DNA from: Bradyrhizobium diazoefficiens USDA 110
GTDB taxonomy: Bacteria; Pseudomonadota; Alphaproteobacteria; Rhizobiales; Xanthobacteraceae
DNA length: 64,000 nt
Assembly: GCF_000011365.1 (NCBI RefSeq)
Contig: NC_004463.1
Coordinates: 2,776,001 to 2,840,000 of the forward strand
Reading direction: 5' to 3'
Part shown: positions 21,230 through 28,802 of the stretch, piece by piece
How positions within the stretch are numbered: position 1 is the stretch's first letter
Layout: each line of letters opens with the position of its first letter
Translations under genes and position numbers: made by a program
Notes under the pieces: model-generated
Databases searched by the model: none
Seen by the model: the letters and a program-made list of their open reading frames with translations, nothing else
What the model was told of the DNA's origin: nothing

Positions 21230-21844
21230 CTACGCAAACACCGCGCCAAACCGCTCCAGGAACTGCTTCTCAGCCCGCGCCGCCGTCCAGGGCGTGAGAT
21301 AGTCGCGCCGGACGCTGTCGGGCAGGCCGGGATCCTTGCCGAACAGGCGCCTCGCCTCGGCATCGCTGAAGCCGGCGAGCTCGGTCGCCTCGAGGTAAGC
21401 CGCGCCGCGATCGGCGGCCTTGATGGCCAGCGTGATCTCGTCGGGCAGCACCGGCGGCAGGCCGAAGCGGATGTGGATGGCGCCGAGCAGGCGCTTCTCG
21501 ACCGCCTTGTAATGGCCGTCAAGCACGGCCTTGAACGGCGAGATCATGTCGCCGATCACGTATTCGGGCGCGTCGTGCAGCAGGGCTGCGAGCCGCACGC
21601 GCTGGTCCACGCGCGGCGTTTCGTGCCGCATCACGGTCTCCACCAGCAGCGTGTGCTGCGCGACCGAGAAGATGTGCGCGCCTGTCGTCTGCCCGTTCCA
21701 GCGCGCCACGCGCGCCAGCCCATGCGCGATGTCGGCGATCTCGATGTCGAGCGGAGAGGGATCGAGCAGATCGAGCCGCCGGCCCGACAGCATGCGCTGC
21801 CAGGCGCGGGACTCCGCGCCGCGTGCCGACTTCTTCGCGCTCAT
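21230..21844 (-). CDS. HD-domain hydrolase, YfbR-like
   Basis: 204 residues from ATG 21844, whose ATGA overlaps the tag stop codon. The frame runs on to 22087 inside tag, but that part is a shadow. Metal-binding HD signature: AQHTLLVETVM supplies the first His and LAALLHDAPEYVIGDM the His-Asp pair, with a later Asp in KAADRGAAYLE. The fold and length match YfbR-like 5'-nucleotidases and related HD phosphohydrolases. Last gene of ygfZ-tag-HD, three genes with successive 4-base overlaps. Confidence 0.82.
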   Translation of the reverse strand: MSAKKSARGAESRAWQRMLSGRRLDLLDPSPLDIEIADIAHGLARVARWNGQTTGAHIFSVAQHTLLVETVMRHETPRVDQRVRLAALLHDAPEYVIGDMISPFKAVLDGHYKAVEKRLLGAIHIRFGLPPVLPDEITLAIKAADRGAAYLEATELAGFSDAEARRLFGKDPGLPDSVRRDYLTPWTAARAEKQFLERFGAVFA

Positions 21845-22467
21845 TTGACCTTGAGGCGCGGCTTGCGCTGCGTCTTGCCGCAGCTGGCGTGACAATGGCA
21901 GTCGACGAGATGGTCGTTGACCATGCCGGTCGCCTGCATGAAGGCGTAGACGATGGTCGGGCCGACGAACTTGAAGCCGCGCGAGGACAGCTCCTTGGAG
22001 ATCTGCACCGACAGCGGCGTGGAGGCCGGCACGCTCGCCGTGGTCTTGAAGTTGTTGACCTTGGGCCTTCCGTCCATGAAGTCCCACAGCAGCTTCGAGA
22101 AGCCCGGCCCCTTCTCCATGATGTCCAGATAGGACTTCGCACTCAGGATCGCGCCGTCGATCTTGGCGCGGTTGCGCACGATGCCGGCATCGTTCATCAG
22201 CGCGTGCACCTTCTTGGCATTGTAGCGCGCGATCTTCTCCGGCTGGAAATCGTCGAAGGCTTTGCGGAAATTGTCGCGCTTGCGCAAAATCGTGATCCAG
22301 GACAGGCCGGCCTGGAAGCCATCGAGGATCAGCTTCTCGTACAACGCGCGGTCGTCATATTCAGGCACGCCCCACTCGGTGTCGTGATAGGCGACATAGA
22401 GCGGATCTTCGCCCGGCCAGGGGCAGCGGGTCAGGCCGTCGGGATGCAGGCGAGGGGCGCGGCTCAT
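21841..22467 (-). CDS. tag: DNA-3-methyladenine glycosylase I, Tag
   Basis: 208 residues. Base-excision enzyme that removes 3-methyladenine from DNA. Family blocks: PLYVAYHDTEWGVPEYDD, GFQAGLSWITILRKRDNFR, DAGIVRNRAKI, SRGFKFVGPTIVYAFMQATG and VNDHLVDCHCH. The zinc ligands (N-terminal Cys and the terminal His/Cys cluster) are present. The position matching catalytic Glu38 of E. coli Tag reads Asp (LILDGFQAG, residue 49), as recalled from the E. coli sequence. Start and stop both overlap neighbours by ATGA. Confidence 0.93.
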   Translation of the reverse strand: MSRAPRLHPDGLTRCPWPGEDPLYVAYHDTEWGVPEYDDRALYEKLILDGFQAGLSWITILRKRDNFRKAFDDFQPEKIARYNAKKVHALMNDAGIVRNRAKIDGAILSAKSYLDIMEKGPGFSKLLWDFMDGRPKVNNFKTTASVPASTPLSVQISKELSSRGFKFVGPTIVYAFMQATGMVNDHLVDCHCHASCGKTQRKPRLKVK

Positions 22468-23345
22468 GCGGTGGGCTGCTTGGCTGGAATGCGTACGACT
22501 TCAGGTTCGGCGAGCGTCAAGGCAAGTCCGCCAGCCGTGAGCGGCTGGCCGGCATCGAGCGCGTCGGCGACGCGGTCGATGCGCACCAGCGCGATGCCCT
22601 TGCCATCGGCAGAAGAGCCAATGGTGCCGACCGGCTTGTCGCCGGCGAGAATGGCAGCACCAATCTCGGGCGAGGGTCCGTCGAGCAGCACCTTGACGCT
22701 GCGGGTGCGCGCGGTGCCGCGATGCTGCATGCGCGAGACGACCTCCTGGCCGACATAGCAGCCCTTGTCGAAATCGACGCCGGCGAGGCGGTCCATATTG
22801 GTCTCGTGCGGGAATGCATCGCTGTACATGAAGTCGAGCCCGCCGCGCGGCACGCCAAGCGCGATGCGATGTGCCTCATAGGCGGCCGCGTCGACCAGCT
22901 CGGCGCCGATGAGGTCGGACAGCTTCTGCTTGAGATCCTCGGGGATCAGGATGCGGGTGCCGAGCCCGTCATGGCGCGGATCGGCGAAGGCAAGGTCCGG
23001 CTGGGCCGCGAGCGCGCCGTCCCAGGCGGCGAGCACGCCGAGATCGTCGGAGAGGTTTTCCACGGTGGCCTTGGCGCGCAGCTTGTAGAATTTCAGCTTG
23101 GTCGCGAGGCCCTCGGCCAGCGCTTTGGGGCAGTCGATCAGGAACCCGCCGCCATGGCCGGCCGGCACCTCCGTGATCAGGAAATCGACGATGATCTTGC
23201 CCTGCGGCGTCAGCAGCGCGCCGAATCGCCCCAAGCCCGGCTTCAGCCTGTCGAGGTCGGTCGTGACGAGGCCGTTGAGGAAGTTGCGCGCATCCTCGCC
23301 CGCGACCTTGACCACGCCCCGGTCGGGAAGAAACGCTGATTTCAT
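22464..23345 (-). CDS. ygfZ: folate-binding protein YgfZ (GcvT-like, Fe-S cluster assembly factor)
   Basis: 293 residues. GcvT-type fold with the YgfZ signature KGCYVGQEVVSRMQHRG, including the conserved Cys. N-terminal VKVAGEDARNFLNGLVTTD is typical. YgfZ/IBA57 proteins assist repair or maturation of certain iron-sulfur enzymes in a folate-dependent way. First gene of an overlapping three-gene unit with tag and the HD hydrolase. No aminomethyltransferase role is expected. Confidence 0.92.
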   Translation of the reverse strand: MKSAFLPDRGVVKVAGEDARNFLNGLVTTDLDRLKPGLGRFGALLTPQGKIIVDFLITEVPAGHGGGFLIDCPKALAEGLATKLKFYKLRAKATVENLSDDLGVLAAWDGALAAQPDLAFADPRHDGLGTRILIPEDLKQKLSDLIGAELVDAAAYEAHRIALGVPRGGLDFMYSDAFPHETNMDRLAGVDFDKGCYVGQEVVSRMQHRGTARTRSVKVLLDGPSPEIGAAILAGDKPVGTIGSSADGKGIALVRIDRVADALDAGQPLTAGGLALTLAEPEVVRIPAKQPTA

Positions 23346-23446
23346 GAGAAAATCTCTTGCGACATGTTGCTCCGGAACGTAAGCCCGCAGCGCATAAACG
23401 ACAAGACCTCGAGCCCTGCGCTTGGGGATGAGAGGGGCCTTCAGCC

Positions 23447-24781
23447 ATGACCCAGCGTTTCGATGTGATCCTCAGGGGCGGCACTGTCGTCAACCAGGAC
23501 GGCGAGGGCCTGCGCGACATCGGCATTGCGAGCGGCCGCATCGCCGAGATCGGCGCGCTGTCGCAAGCCTCCGCCGCCGAGGTGATCGACTGCAAGGGCC
23601 TGCACATCCTGCCCGGCGTGATGGACACGCAGGTGCATTTTCGCGAGCCCGGGCTGGATCAGAAGGAAGACCTCGAGACCGGCTCGCGCAGCGCCGTGAT
23701 GGGCGGCGTCACCGCCGTGTTCGAGATGCCGAACACATCGCCGCTCACCGTGACCGAGGCCAGCTTCACCGACAAGGTGAAGCGCGCCCGTCATCGCATG
23801 CATTGCGACTTCGCCTTCTTCATCGGCGGCACCCGCGAGAACGTGCAGGACCTGCCGGTGCTGGAACGCGCGCCCGGCTGCGCGGGCGTCAAAGTGTTCA
23901 TCGGCTCCTCGACCGGCGCGCTGCTGGTCGAGGACGACGAGAGCCTGCGCCGCATCTTCCAGGTGATCCGCCGCCGCGCCGCGTTCCACGCCGAGGACGA
24001 ATACCGCCTCAACGAGCGCAAGCCGCTGCGCATCGAGGGCGATCCGCGCTCGCATCCGGTCTGGCGCGACGAGACCGCGGCGCTGATGGCGACGCAGCGC
24101 CTGGTCAAGCTCGCGCATGAGACGGGCAAGCGCATCCACGTGCTGCACATCTCGACCAAGGAAGAGATCGAGTTTTTGCGCGACCACAAGGACGTCGCAT
24201 CCTGCGAGGCGACGCCGCATCATCTCACGCTGGTCGCGCCCGAATGCTACGAGCGGCTCGGCACGCTGGCGCAGATGAACCCGCCTGTGCGCGGGGCCGA
24301 TCACCGCGCCGGCATCTGGCGCGGCATCGAGCAGGGCATCATCGACGTGCTCGGCTCCGATCACGCCCCGCATACGCTGGAAGAAAAGCAGAAGACCTAT
24401 CCCGCTTCGCCCTCGGGCATGACCGGCGTGCAGACGCTGGTGCCGCTCATGCTCGATCACGTCAACGCCGGCCGCCTGTCGCTGGCGCGGTTTGTCGATC
24501 TCACCAGCGCCGGCCCCGCGCGCCTCTACAACATGGCCTGCAAGGGCCGCATCGCGGCCGGTTACGACGCCGATTTCACCGTCGTCGACTTGAAGCGCAG
24601 CGAAACCATCACCAACAAATGGGTGGCGTCCAAGGCCGGTTGGACCCCTTACGACGGCGTCCGCGTCACGGGCTGGCCCGTCGGCACCTTCATCCGCGGC
24701 CGCCGCGTGATGTGGCAGGGCGAGCTGGTGACGCCATCGCAAGGCGAGCCGGTGCGGTTTCTGGAGACGCTGAAGGCGTAG
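23447..24781 (+). CDS. pyrC: dihydroorotase-family amidohydrolase (PyrC-like)
   Basis: 444 residues. Metal-dependent hydrolase of the class I dihydroorotase/hydantoinase group: carboxylated-Lys segment GVKVFIGSSTG, HAEDEYRLNER, IHVLHIST, EATPHHLTL, LGSDHAPHTLEEK with the catalytic Asp, and a C-terminal FTVVDL wing. Unusual: the first metal motif HxH reads Gln62-Val-His64 (MDTQVHFREPG), so one usual ligand is missing. I recall the same Gln in related alphaproteobacterial proteins, so it may be a clade trait. Dihydroorotase is the best name; another cyclic-amide substrate is possible. Confidence 0.8.
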   Translation: MTQRFDVILRGGTVVNQDGEGLRDIGIASGRIAEIGALSQASAAEVIDCKGLHILPGVMDTQVHFREPGLDQKEDLETGSRSAVMGGVTAVFEMPNTSPLTVTEASFTDKVKRARHRMHCDFAFFIGGTRENVQDLPVLERAPGCAGVKVFIGSSTGALLVEDDESLRRIFQVIRRRAAFHAEDEYRLNERKPLRIEGDPRSHPVWRDETAALMATQRLVKLAHETGKRIHVLHISTKEEIEFLRDHKDVASCEATPHHLTLVAPECYERLGTLAQMNPPVRGADHRAGIWRGIEQGIIDVLGSDHAPHTLEEKQKTYPASPSGMTGVQTLVPLMLDHVNAGRLSLARFVDLTSAGPARLYNMACKGRIAAGYDADFTVVDLKRSETITNKWVASKAGWTPYDGVRVTGWPVGTFIRGRRVMWQGELVTPSQGEPVRFLETLKA

Positions 24782-24822
24782 GGCTTGGCGCGCCGCGGCA
24801 CGGTGCGTGCCTCAGACTCGGT

Positions 24823-24944
24823 GTCATCCTGGCGAAAGCCAGGACCCATAACCCCGACCGGATATTGTTGCGAAGACTGGTGGCCAGATCTGCCCGCAGC
24901 CATATAGTGCTGTGGTAATGGGTCCTGGCTTTCGCCAGGACGAC
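24823..24944. repeat. palindromic intergenic repeat, family B, copy 2
   Basis: Arms GTCATCCTGGCGAAAGCCAG plus GACCCATAA and the complement ATGGGTCCTGGCTTTCGCCA. The centre has GCGAAGACTGGT, also found in copy 3. It ends 17 bases before the sulfurtransferase gene. Confidence 0.87.
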
Positions 24945-24961
24945 GTTGGAGAGGTCATCGC

Positions 24962-25831
24962 ATGCCCCAACCGGCACCCCTCATCTCCACCGAACAACTC
25001 GCCGCCATCCTCGGCGATCCCGCCTTACGCCTCTACGACTGCACGACCTATAACGAACCGGTGCCGCCAGGCAGCGACTTGCCGTATCGTGCCGTTCCCG
25101 GCGACAAGACCTTCGCGGCGCGCCACATCCCCGGCGCCGATTTCCTCGATCTTCAGGGCGAGTTCTCCGACGCCTCCGCGCAGCAGTTCTTCATGATGCC
25201 CGGTGTGGCCCAGCTCGAAGCTGCCTTCGGCCGCCATGGCCTCGATGCGTCCAAGACCATCGTGCTCTACAGCATCGGCACGATGATGTGGGCGACGCGG
25301 TTCTGGTGGATGCTGCGCTCGCTCGGCGTCGACGCGCTTGTGCTCGACGGCGGTTTCGACAAATGGAAGGAAGAGGGGCGACCGGTCGAGACCGGCACAC
25401 CGAAGGGCTACCCCGCCACGACCTTCAAGGCCACACCGCGCGCGGGCTTCTTTGTCGACAAGAATGTCGTGAAGGCGCGGATAGGCGATCCCGCGACCGT
25501 GATCGTCAATGCGCTCGGGCCGCAGTTTCATCGCGGCCTCGAGCCGAGCCGCTACGGCCGGCCCGGCCGAGTTCCAGGCAGCGTCAACGTATCAGCCGCA
25601 ACGCTCACAAATGCGGACAAGACGCTGACGAGCCTTGCCGATGCCGAAGCGAAATTCGCCGCCCAGGGCGTTACGCGCGACAAGACCGTGATCTGTTATT
25701 GCGGCGGTGGCATCTCGGCGACGATCGACCTGTTGCTGCTGACGCAGCTCGGCTTCGACAAGCTGACGCTTTACGACGCATCGATGGGCGAATGGGCGAG
25801 GGATCCGTCGCTGCCGATCGAGACCGACTAG
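24962..25831 (+). CDS. sseA: thiosulfate/3-mercaptopyruvate sulfurtransferase (two-rhodanese-domain)
   Basis: 289 residues. Two rhodanese domains: an inactive N-terminal one (ARHIPGADFLDLQGEFSD, DASKTIVLYSIGTMMWATRF) and a C-terminal one with the active-site loop VICYCGGGISATIDL, where the second Cys is the sulfur carrier. RPGRVPGSVNVSA is the second CH2A-type block. Transfers sulfane sulfur to cyanide, thiols or other acceptors in the cytoplasm. The loop sequence CGGGIS departs from classical CG[S/T]GVT (mercaptopyruvate) and CRKGVT (thiosulfate), so donor preference is uncertain. Confidence 0.85.
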   Translation: MPQPAPLISTEQLAAILGDPALRLYDCTTYNEPVPPGSDLPYRAVPGDKTFAARHIPGADFLDLQGEFSDASAQQFFMMPGVAQLEAAFGRHGLDASKTIVLYSIGTMMWATRFWWMLRSLGVDALVLDGGFDKWKEEGRPVETGTPKGYPATTFKATPRAGFFVDKNVVKARIGDPATVIVNALGPQFHRGLEPSRYGRPGRVPGSVNVSAATLTNADKTLTSLADAEAKFAAQGVTRDKTVICYCGGGISATIDLLLLTQLGFDKLTLYDASMGEWARDPSLPIETD

Positions 25832-25848
25832 GGGAAGGTAAGAAAGTT

Positions 25849-25877
25849 GGGAACCTTTCCCTTGGGCCGGCATCCAA
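25849..25877 (+). promoter_or_regulatory. candidate ECF-sigma promoter before the ECF sigma gene
   Basis: GGGAAC (25849-25854), 16-base spacer starting CTTT, then CATCCAA (25871-25877). The same two boxes with the same 16-base spacing recur at 26626-26654. The pair is a plausible autoregulated -35/-10 set. If used, transcription starts near 25882-25884, downstream of the ATG at 25877. Confidence 0.65.
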
Positions 25878-25912
25878 TGTCTGGAACCAATGGAGACAAG
25901 CAGGTGACCGCA

Positions 25913-26617
25913 ATGCAACGGACCGCAGCCGGCCTGTCCGCCGGCGCCAAGACTTCAGAATTCAGGGCCTCGGAGGCGGAACTGGTCGATCGTGCGCGAG
26001 GCCGCGACGAGTCCGCGCTGCGCGAGATCATGCAGGCCAACAACCGCAGGCTCTACCGCCTCGCGCGCGGCATTCTGCGCAGCGACAGCGAAGCCGAAGA
26101 TGTGGTGCAGGAAACCTATGTCCGCGCCTTTACCCATCTCGATGGCTTCCGCGGGGAATCCGGGTTGTCGACCTGGCTGTCGCGCATCGCCATCAACGAA
26201 GCGCTCGGCCGGGCGCGAAGTGCCAGGCCCCATGTCGAGCTCAGCTCGGTGCCCGAAGCCGCGCTCGAGGCGCAGATCATCAAATTTCCCGTCTCACCCG
26301 CAGGCGATCCGGAAAGGACCATGGCCCAACGTGAAATCCAGCGCGTCGTCGAACGCGCAATCGACGAGTTGCCGGATGTCTTCCGCATGGTCTTCATCGC
26401 ACGCGTCATGGAGGGCATGAACATCGAGGAGACCGCCGATCTGCTCGGCGTGAAGCCCGAAACCGTGAAGACGCGGTTGCACCGCGCCCGCACCATGCTG
26501 CGCGAGAACGTCGAGAAGGAGATCGGTCCGGTGATGATGGATGCGTTCCCGTTCGCGGGCTGGCGCTGCGAGCGCCTGACCGTGTCGGTGCTGAAGCGGC
26601 TCGGCGTCGGCGGCTGA
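25913..26617 (+). CDS. ECF-type RNA polymerase sigma factor
   Basis: 234 residues from ATG 25913, chosen because AGGTG lies 7 bases upstream and because the presumed -10 box overlaps the earlier ATG at 25877. Region 2 is clear: LVDRARGRDESALREIMQAN, RSDSEAEDVVQETYVRAFTH, GESGLSTWLSRIAINEALGR. Region 4: VERAIDELPDVFRMVFIARV, MNIEETADLLGVKPETVKTR. No anti-sigma gene was seen next to it. Downstream are DUF4142 and cupredoxin genes under a matching promoter, so they are the likely regulon. A stress role, perhaps redox or copper, is inferred only from those targets. Confidence 0.88.
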   Translation: MQRTAAGLSAGAKTSEFRASEAELVDRARGRDESALREIMQANNRRLYRLARGILRSDSEAEDVVQETYVRAFTHLDGFRGESGLSTWLSRIAINEALGRARSARPHVELSSVPEAALEAQIIKFPVSPAGDPERTMAQREIQRVVERAIDELPDVFRMVFIARVMEGMNIEETADLLGVKPETVKTRLHRARTMLRENVEKEIGPVMMDAFPFAGWRCERLTVSVLKRLGVGG

Positions 26618-26625
26618 AGTTTTTC

Positions 26626-26654
26626 GGGAACGTTTGCGCGAAATTCCCATCCAA
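26626..26654 (+). promoter_or_regulatory. candidate ECF-sigma promoter before DUF4142-cupredoxin
   Basis: GGGAAC (26626-26631), G-TTT, then CATCCAA (26648-26654) with a 16-base spacer, matching the promoter proposed for the sigma gene. It starts 8 bases after the sigma stop codon and 85 bases before the DUF4142 start. Confidence 0.65.
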
Positions 26655-26710
26655 CACCTGTGAAGCAACGCGCCGGCGGACCCCGTCCGGCAGCACAGGA
26701 GTGTCAAACC

Positions 26711-27244
26711 ATGTTCATTCGACGGAGCGCGGCTGTTGCCGCAGCAATCTTGTTGTCGAGCCCCGCGCTGCTGCAAGGCGCCGGCGCAGCCGACAAGCCG
26801 ACCGATCCGCAGATCGCCCATATCGCCTACACCGCGGGCGTGATCGACATCAACGCCGCCAAGCAGGCGCAGAAACAGGCGCAGAACAAGGACGTCAAGG
26901 CGTTTGCCGAGGACATGCTGCGCGACCACGAGGCCGTCAACAAGCAGGCGCTCGCGCTGGTCAAGAAGCTGAACGTCACGCCCGAGGACAACGACACCAG
27001 CAAGGCGCTGTCGAAGCAGGCGAGTGACAAGCTGGCTGAGCTCGACAAGCTGAGCGGCGCGGCCTTCGACAAGGCCTATGTCGTCAACGAGGTCGCCTAC
27101 CACAAGGCGGTCAACGGTGCGCTGGAGACCCAGCTGATTCCGTCGGCGAACAATGCCGAGCTGAAGAGCCTGTTGCAGACCGGCCTGAAGATTTTCCAGG
27201 GCCATCAGCAGCACGCCGAGCACGTCGCGGCCGAGCTGAAATAG
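26711..27244 (+). CDS. exported DUF4142 protein
   Basis: 177 residues from ATG 26711, with AGGAG about 9 bases upstream. Signal peptide in residues 1-26, ending GAGAADKP. The mature part is a helical DUF4142 (ferritin-like fold) domain: IAYTAGVIDINAAKQAQK, VKAFAEDMLRDHEAVNKQAL, then a C-terminal YHKAVNGALETQLIPSA and HQQHAEHVAAEL. Periplasmic; function unknown. It leads a two-gene unit with a cupredoxin 10 bases downstream, both downstream of a proposed ECF promoter. Confidence 0.88.
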   Translation: MFIRRSAAVAAAILLSSPALLQGAGAADKPTDPQIAHIAYTAGVIDINAAKQAQKQAQNKDVKAFAEDMLRDHEAVNKQALALVKKLNVTPEDNDTSKALSKQASDKLAELDKLSGAAFDKAYVVNEVAYHKAVNGALETQLIPSANNAELKSLLQTGLKIFQGHQQHAEHVAAELK

Positions 27245-27254
27245 GGAGCGTGGG

Positions 27255-27575
27255 ATGAAGCCGGGACGCCTCGCTTCGATCGCGCTTGCGATCATCTTCC
27301 TGCCGATGGCCGTCCCGGCGCACGCGGCGACCATCGAGATCACGATGGAGAATCTCGTGATCTCACCGACTGAGGTGTCGGCGAAGGTCGGGGACACCAT
27401 CAGGTGGGTCAACAAGGACGTCTTCGCCCACACCGCCACCGCGAAGAACGGCGATTTCGACGTGACGTTACAGCCCGAGAAATCGGCGACGTTCGTTCTG
27501 AAGAAGGCGGGAGCGGTCGACTATTACTGCCGCTATCATCCCAACATGAAAGCGACGCTCAAGGTCGAGCCGTGA
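27255..27575 (+). CDS. periplasmic cupredoxin (pseudoazurin/plastocyanin-like)
   Basis: 106 residues. Signal peptide about 1-24 (ending PAHAA). The single cupredoxin domain has all four type-1 copper ligands: His59 in VFAHTAT, Cys92, His95 and Met98 in YYCRYHPNM. A small periplasmic electron carrier or copper-binding protein is likely. The physiological partner is unknown. Second gene of the DUF4142 unit, presumably controlled by the upstream ECF sigma factor. Confidence 0.9.
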   Translation: MKPGRLASIALAIIFLPMAVPAHAATIEITMENLVISPTEVSAKVGDTIRWVNKDVFAHTATAKNGDFDVTLQPEKSATFVLKKAGAVDYYCRYHPNMKATLKVEP

Positions 27576-27732
27576 GGGAGGAGGGAGTGCATTCCCAATC
27601 GTGGCGGGAATATCTCCCGGTCATCGCGAGACTAATGCTTGTCCGGGGGAGCCGGCTTCCGTGCGATAAACGCAGCAGACTTCGCGAACCTGTTCACCAG
27701 ATCCCGTTCGCCAAGTCATTCATCCGTCAACT

Positions 27733-27755
27733 GGCCCCGCCCGCGTGGCGGGGTC
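27733..27755 (+). terminator. hairpin terminator downstream of the cupredoxin gene
   Basis: CCCCGCC (27735-27741), 5-base loop, GGCGGGG (27747-27753), followed by TCATTTT. It lies 158 bases after the cupredoxin stop and before the convergent gene at 27772. Confidence 0.7.
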
Positions 27756-27771
27756 ATTTTCGAAAAGGCGC

Positions 27772-28038
27772 TTACTGCCGGGAGATGTCGACGGAGAATT
27801 CGCCGTTGCGGATCCGGCCGGGAAAGCCCTCGACGAACTTCGCTACCGCGTCCTCGCCATAGGTGCCGACGAGCTCGGCAAAGGCCGCAAACAGGCTCGC
27901 CTGCGCCAGGCAGTCGCCGTCGACGCCGTCATGGCGCGCTTCGGCCCAGGCCTCGTTGAGATAGCTCAGTGCGGCCTGTTTCTGCTCGTGGTCGGGCAGC
28001 GGCGCGCGGGCGGGGGCGTAGGAAATCGGCTGGCTCAT
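27772..28038 (-). CDS. small conserved protein of unknown function
   Basis: 88 residues, cytoplasmic, no membrane segment. Composition and codon use fit the neighbours. A helical acidic middle (EQKQAALSYLNEAWAEARHD, LAQASLFAAFAELVGTYGED) is followed by a short Arg-containing end. Family not recognised. The gene ends 17 bases from a hairpin terminator that serves the convergent cupredoxin unit. Confidence 0.65.
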   Translation of the reverse strand: MSQPISYAPARAPLPDHEQKQAALSYLNEAWAEARHDGVDGDCLAQASLFAAFAELVGTYGEDAVAKFVEGFPGRIRNGEFSVDISRQ

Positions 28039-28174
28039 GAAACTCGATCAGGGCTGGGGCGCGATCCACGGCGATGCGCTGTGCGAGTGGTGTAGCACGC
28101 GTATTAACGCCCGCTAGGCCACATCTTTAAGAACGGTTAATGGCTGTGAACAAAGACGATGACAGGGTTCCCGT

Positions 28175-28220
28175 CGCCGTCATTCCGGGCTCGTACTACG
28201 CGCGCCCCGGAATGACGGCG
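28175..28220. repeat. short palindrome in intergenic region
   Basis: CGCCGTCATTCCGGG (28175-28189) and its complement CCCGGAATGACGGCG (28206-28220) around a 16-base loop. It is 4 bases from the 3' end of the TIGR02301 gene, so it could act as that gene's terminator as well as being a dispersed repeat. Confidence 0.75.
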
Positions 28221-28223
28221 AGA

Positions 28224-28601
28224 TCAGTTCGCGTAGCGCGCCGTGAGATCGCGCGAGATCTTCGAGCCTTCCTCGATGTAGCGGCGGATCGCGACGGTGG
28301 CGGCCGGCGTGCAGCTCCGGTAGGTCTGCTGGAAGCCGTTATAGCCGCGGTTGAAGCCGGCGATCATGCGGGTGCGGCGCTCTCCGGAGGGGGTTTCGGC
28401 ATCGATCAGCGCCTGCATCTCGCTGCGCCATTTGTTGCCCTCGTTGGACCCGCAAATGCCGCGCAGATAGTGCAGGCCGCCGAGGATCTCCGCCAGCCGC
28501 TGCAAATCGGCGTCAAACGGCGCCGCCACGTCCTGGGCCCTCGTGGGCACCGAGGCGCAGGCGAGGATCAGGGCAAAAATGGCCAGAAATCGCGTCGACA
28601 T
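28224..28601 (-). CDS. TIGR02301-family exported protein
   Basis: 125 residues. Signal peptide 1-22 (ending PTRAQD). The mature protein begins with LQRLAEILGGLHYLRGICG and has EMQALIDAETPSGERRTRMI and GFNRGYNGFQQTYRSCTPAA; the two Cys could pair in the periplasm. This pattern matches the TIGR02301 family, which is restricted to Rhizobiales-like bacteria. Function unknown. Confidence 0.82.
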   Translation of the reverse strand: MSTRFLAIFALILACASVPTRAQDVAAPFDADLQRLAEILGGLHYLRGICGSNEGNKWRSEMQALIDAETPSGERRTRMIAGFNRGYNGFQQTYRSCTPAATVAIRRYIEEGSKISRDLTARYAN

Positions 28602-28660
28602 CGGCGGGGTGTATGCCCCCTCAGGGCGGCGGGCGCAAGGCGGGCTGCGCGAGCGGTGTG

Positions 28661-28780
28661 CTCCCTCCCCCGCTTGCGGGGGAGGGTTGGGGAGAGGGTG
28701 CCTCCGCTAGCGAGAACCCCCCAGAGGAGAAAGCCCTCACCCGCGCCTTCGGCGCGACCTCTCCCGCAAGCGGGAGAGGT
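28661..28780. repeat. palindromic intergenic repeat, family A, copy 2
   Basis: Arms CTCCCTCCCCCGCTTGCGGG and CTCTCCCGCAAGCGGGAGAG, with GGTTGGGGAGAGGGTG near the left arm and a CCGCGCCTTCGGCGCG hairpin near the right. Lies between TIGR02301 and Nudix genes. Confidence 0.85.
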
Positions 28781-28802
28781 ATAGCGGCGCCCGCGGCTCG
28801 GC

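Noticed and set aside
25877..25879. ATG 25877 as start of the ECF sigma gene
   Set aside because: It overlaps the proposed -10 box and has no ribosome site; ATG 25913 fits better.
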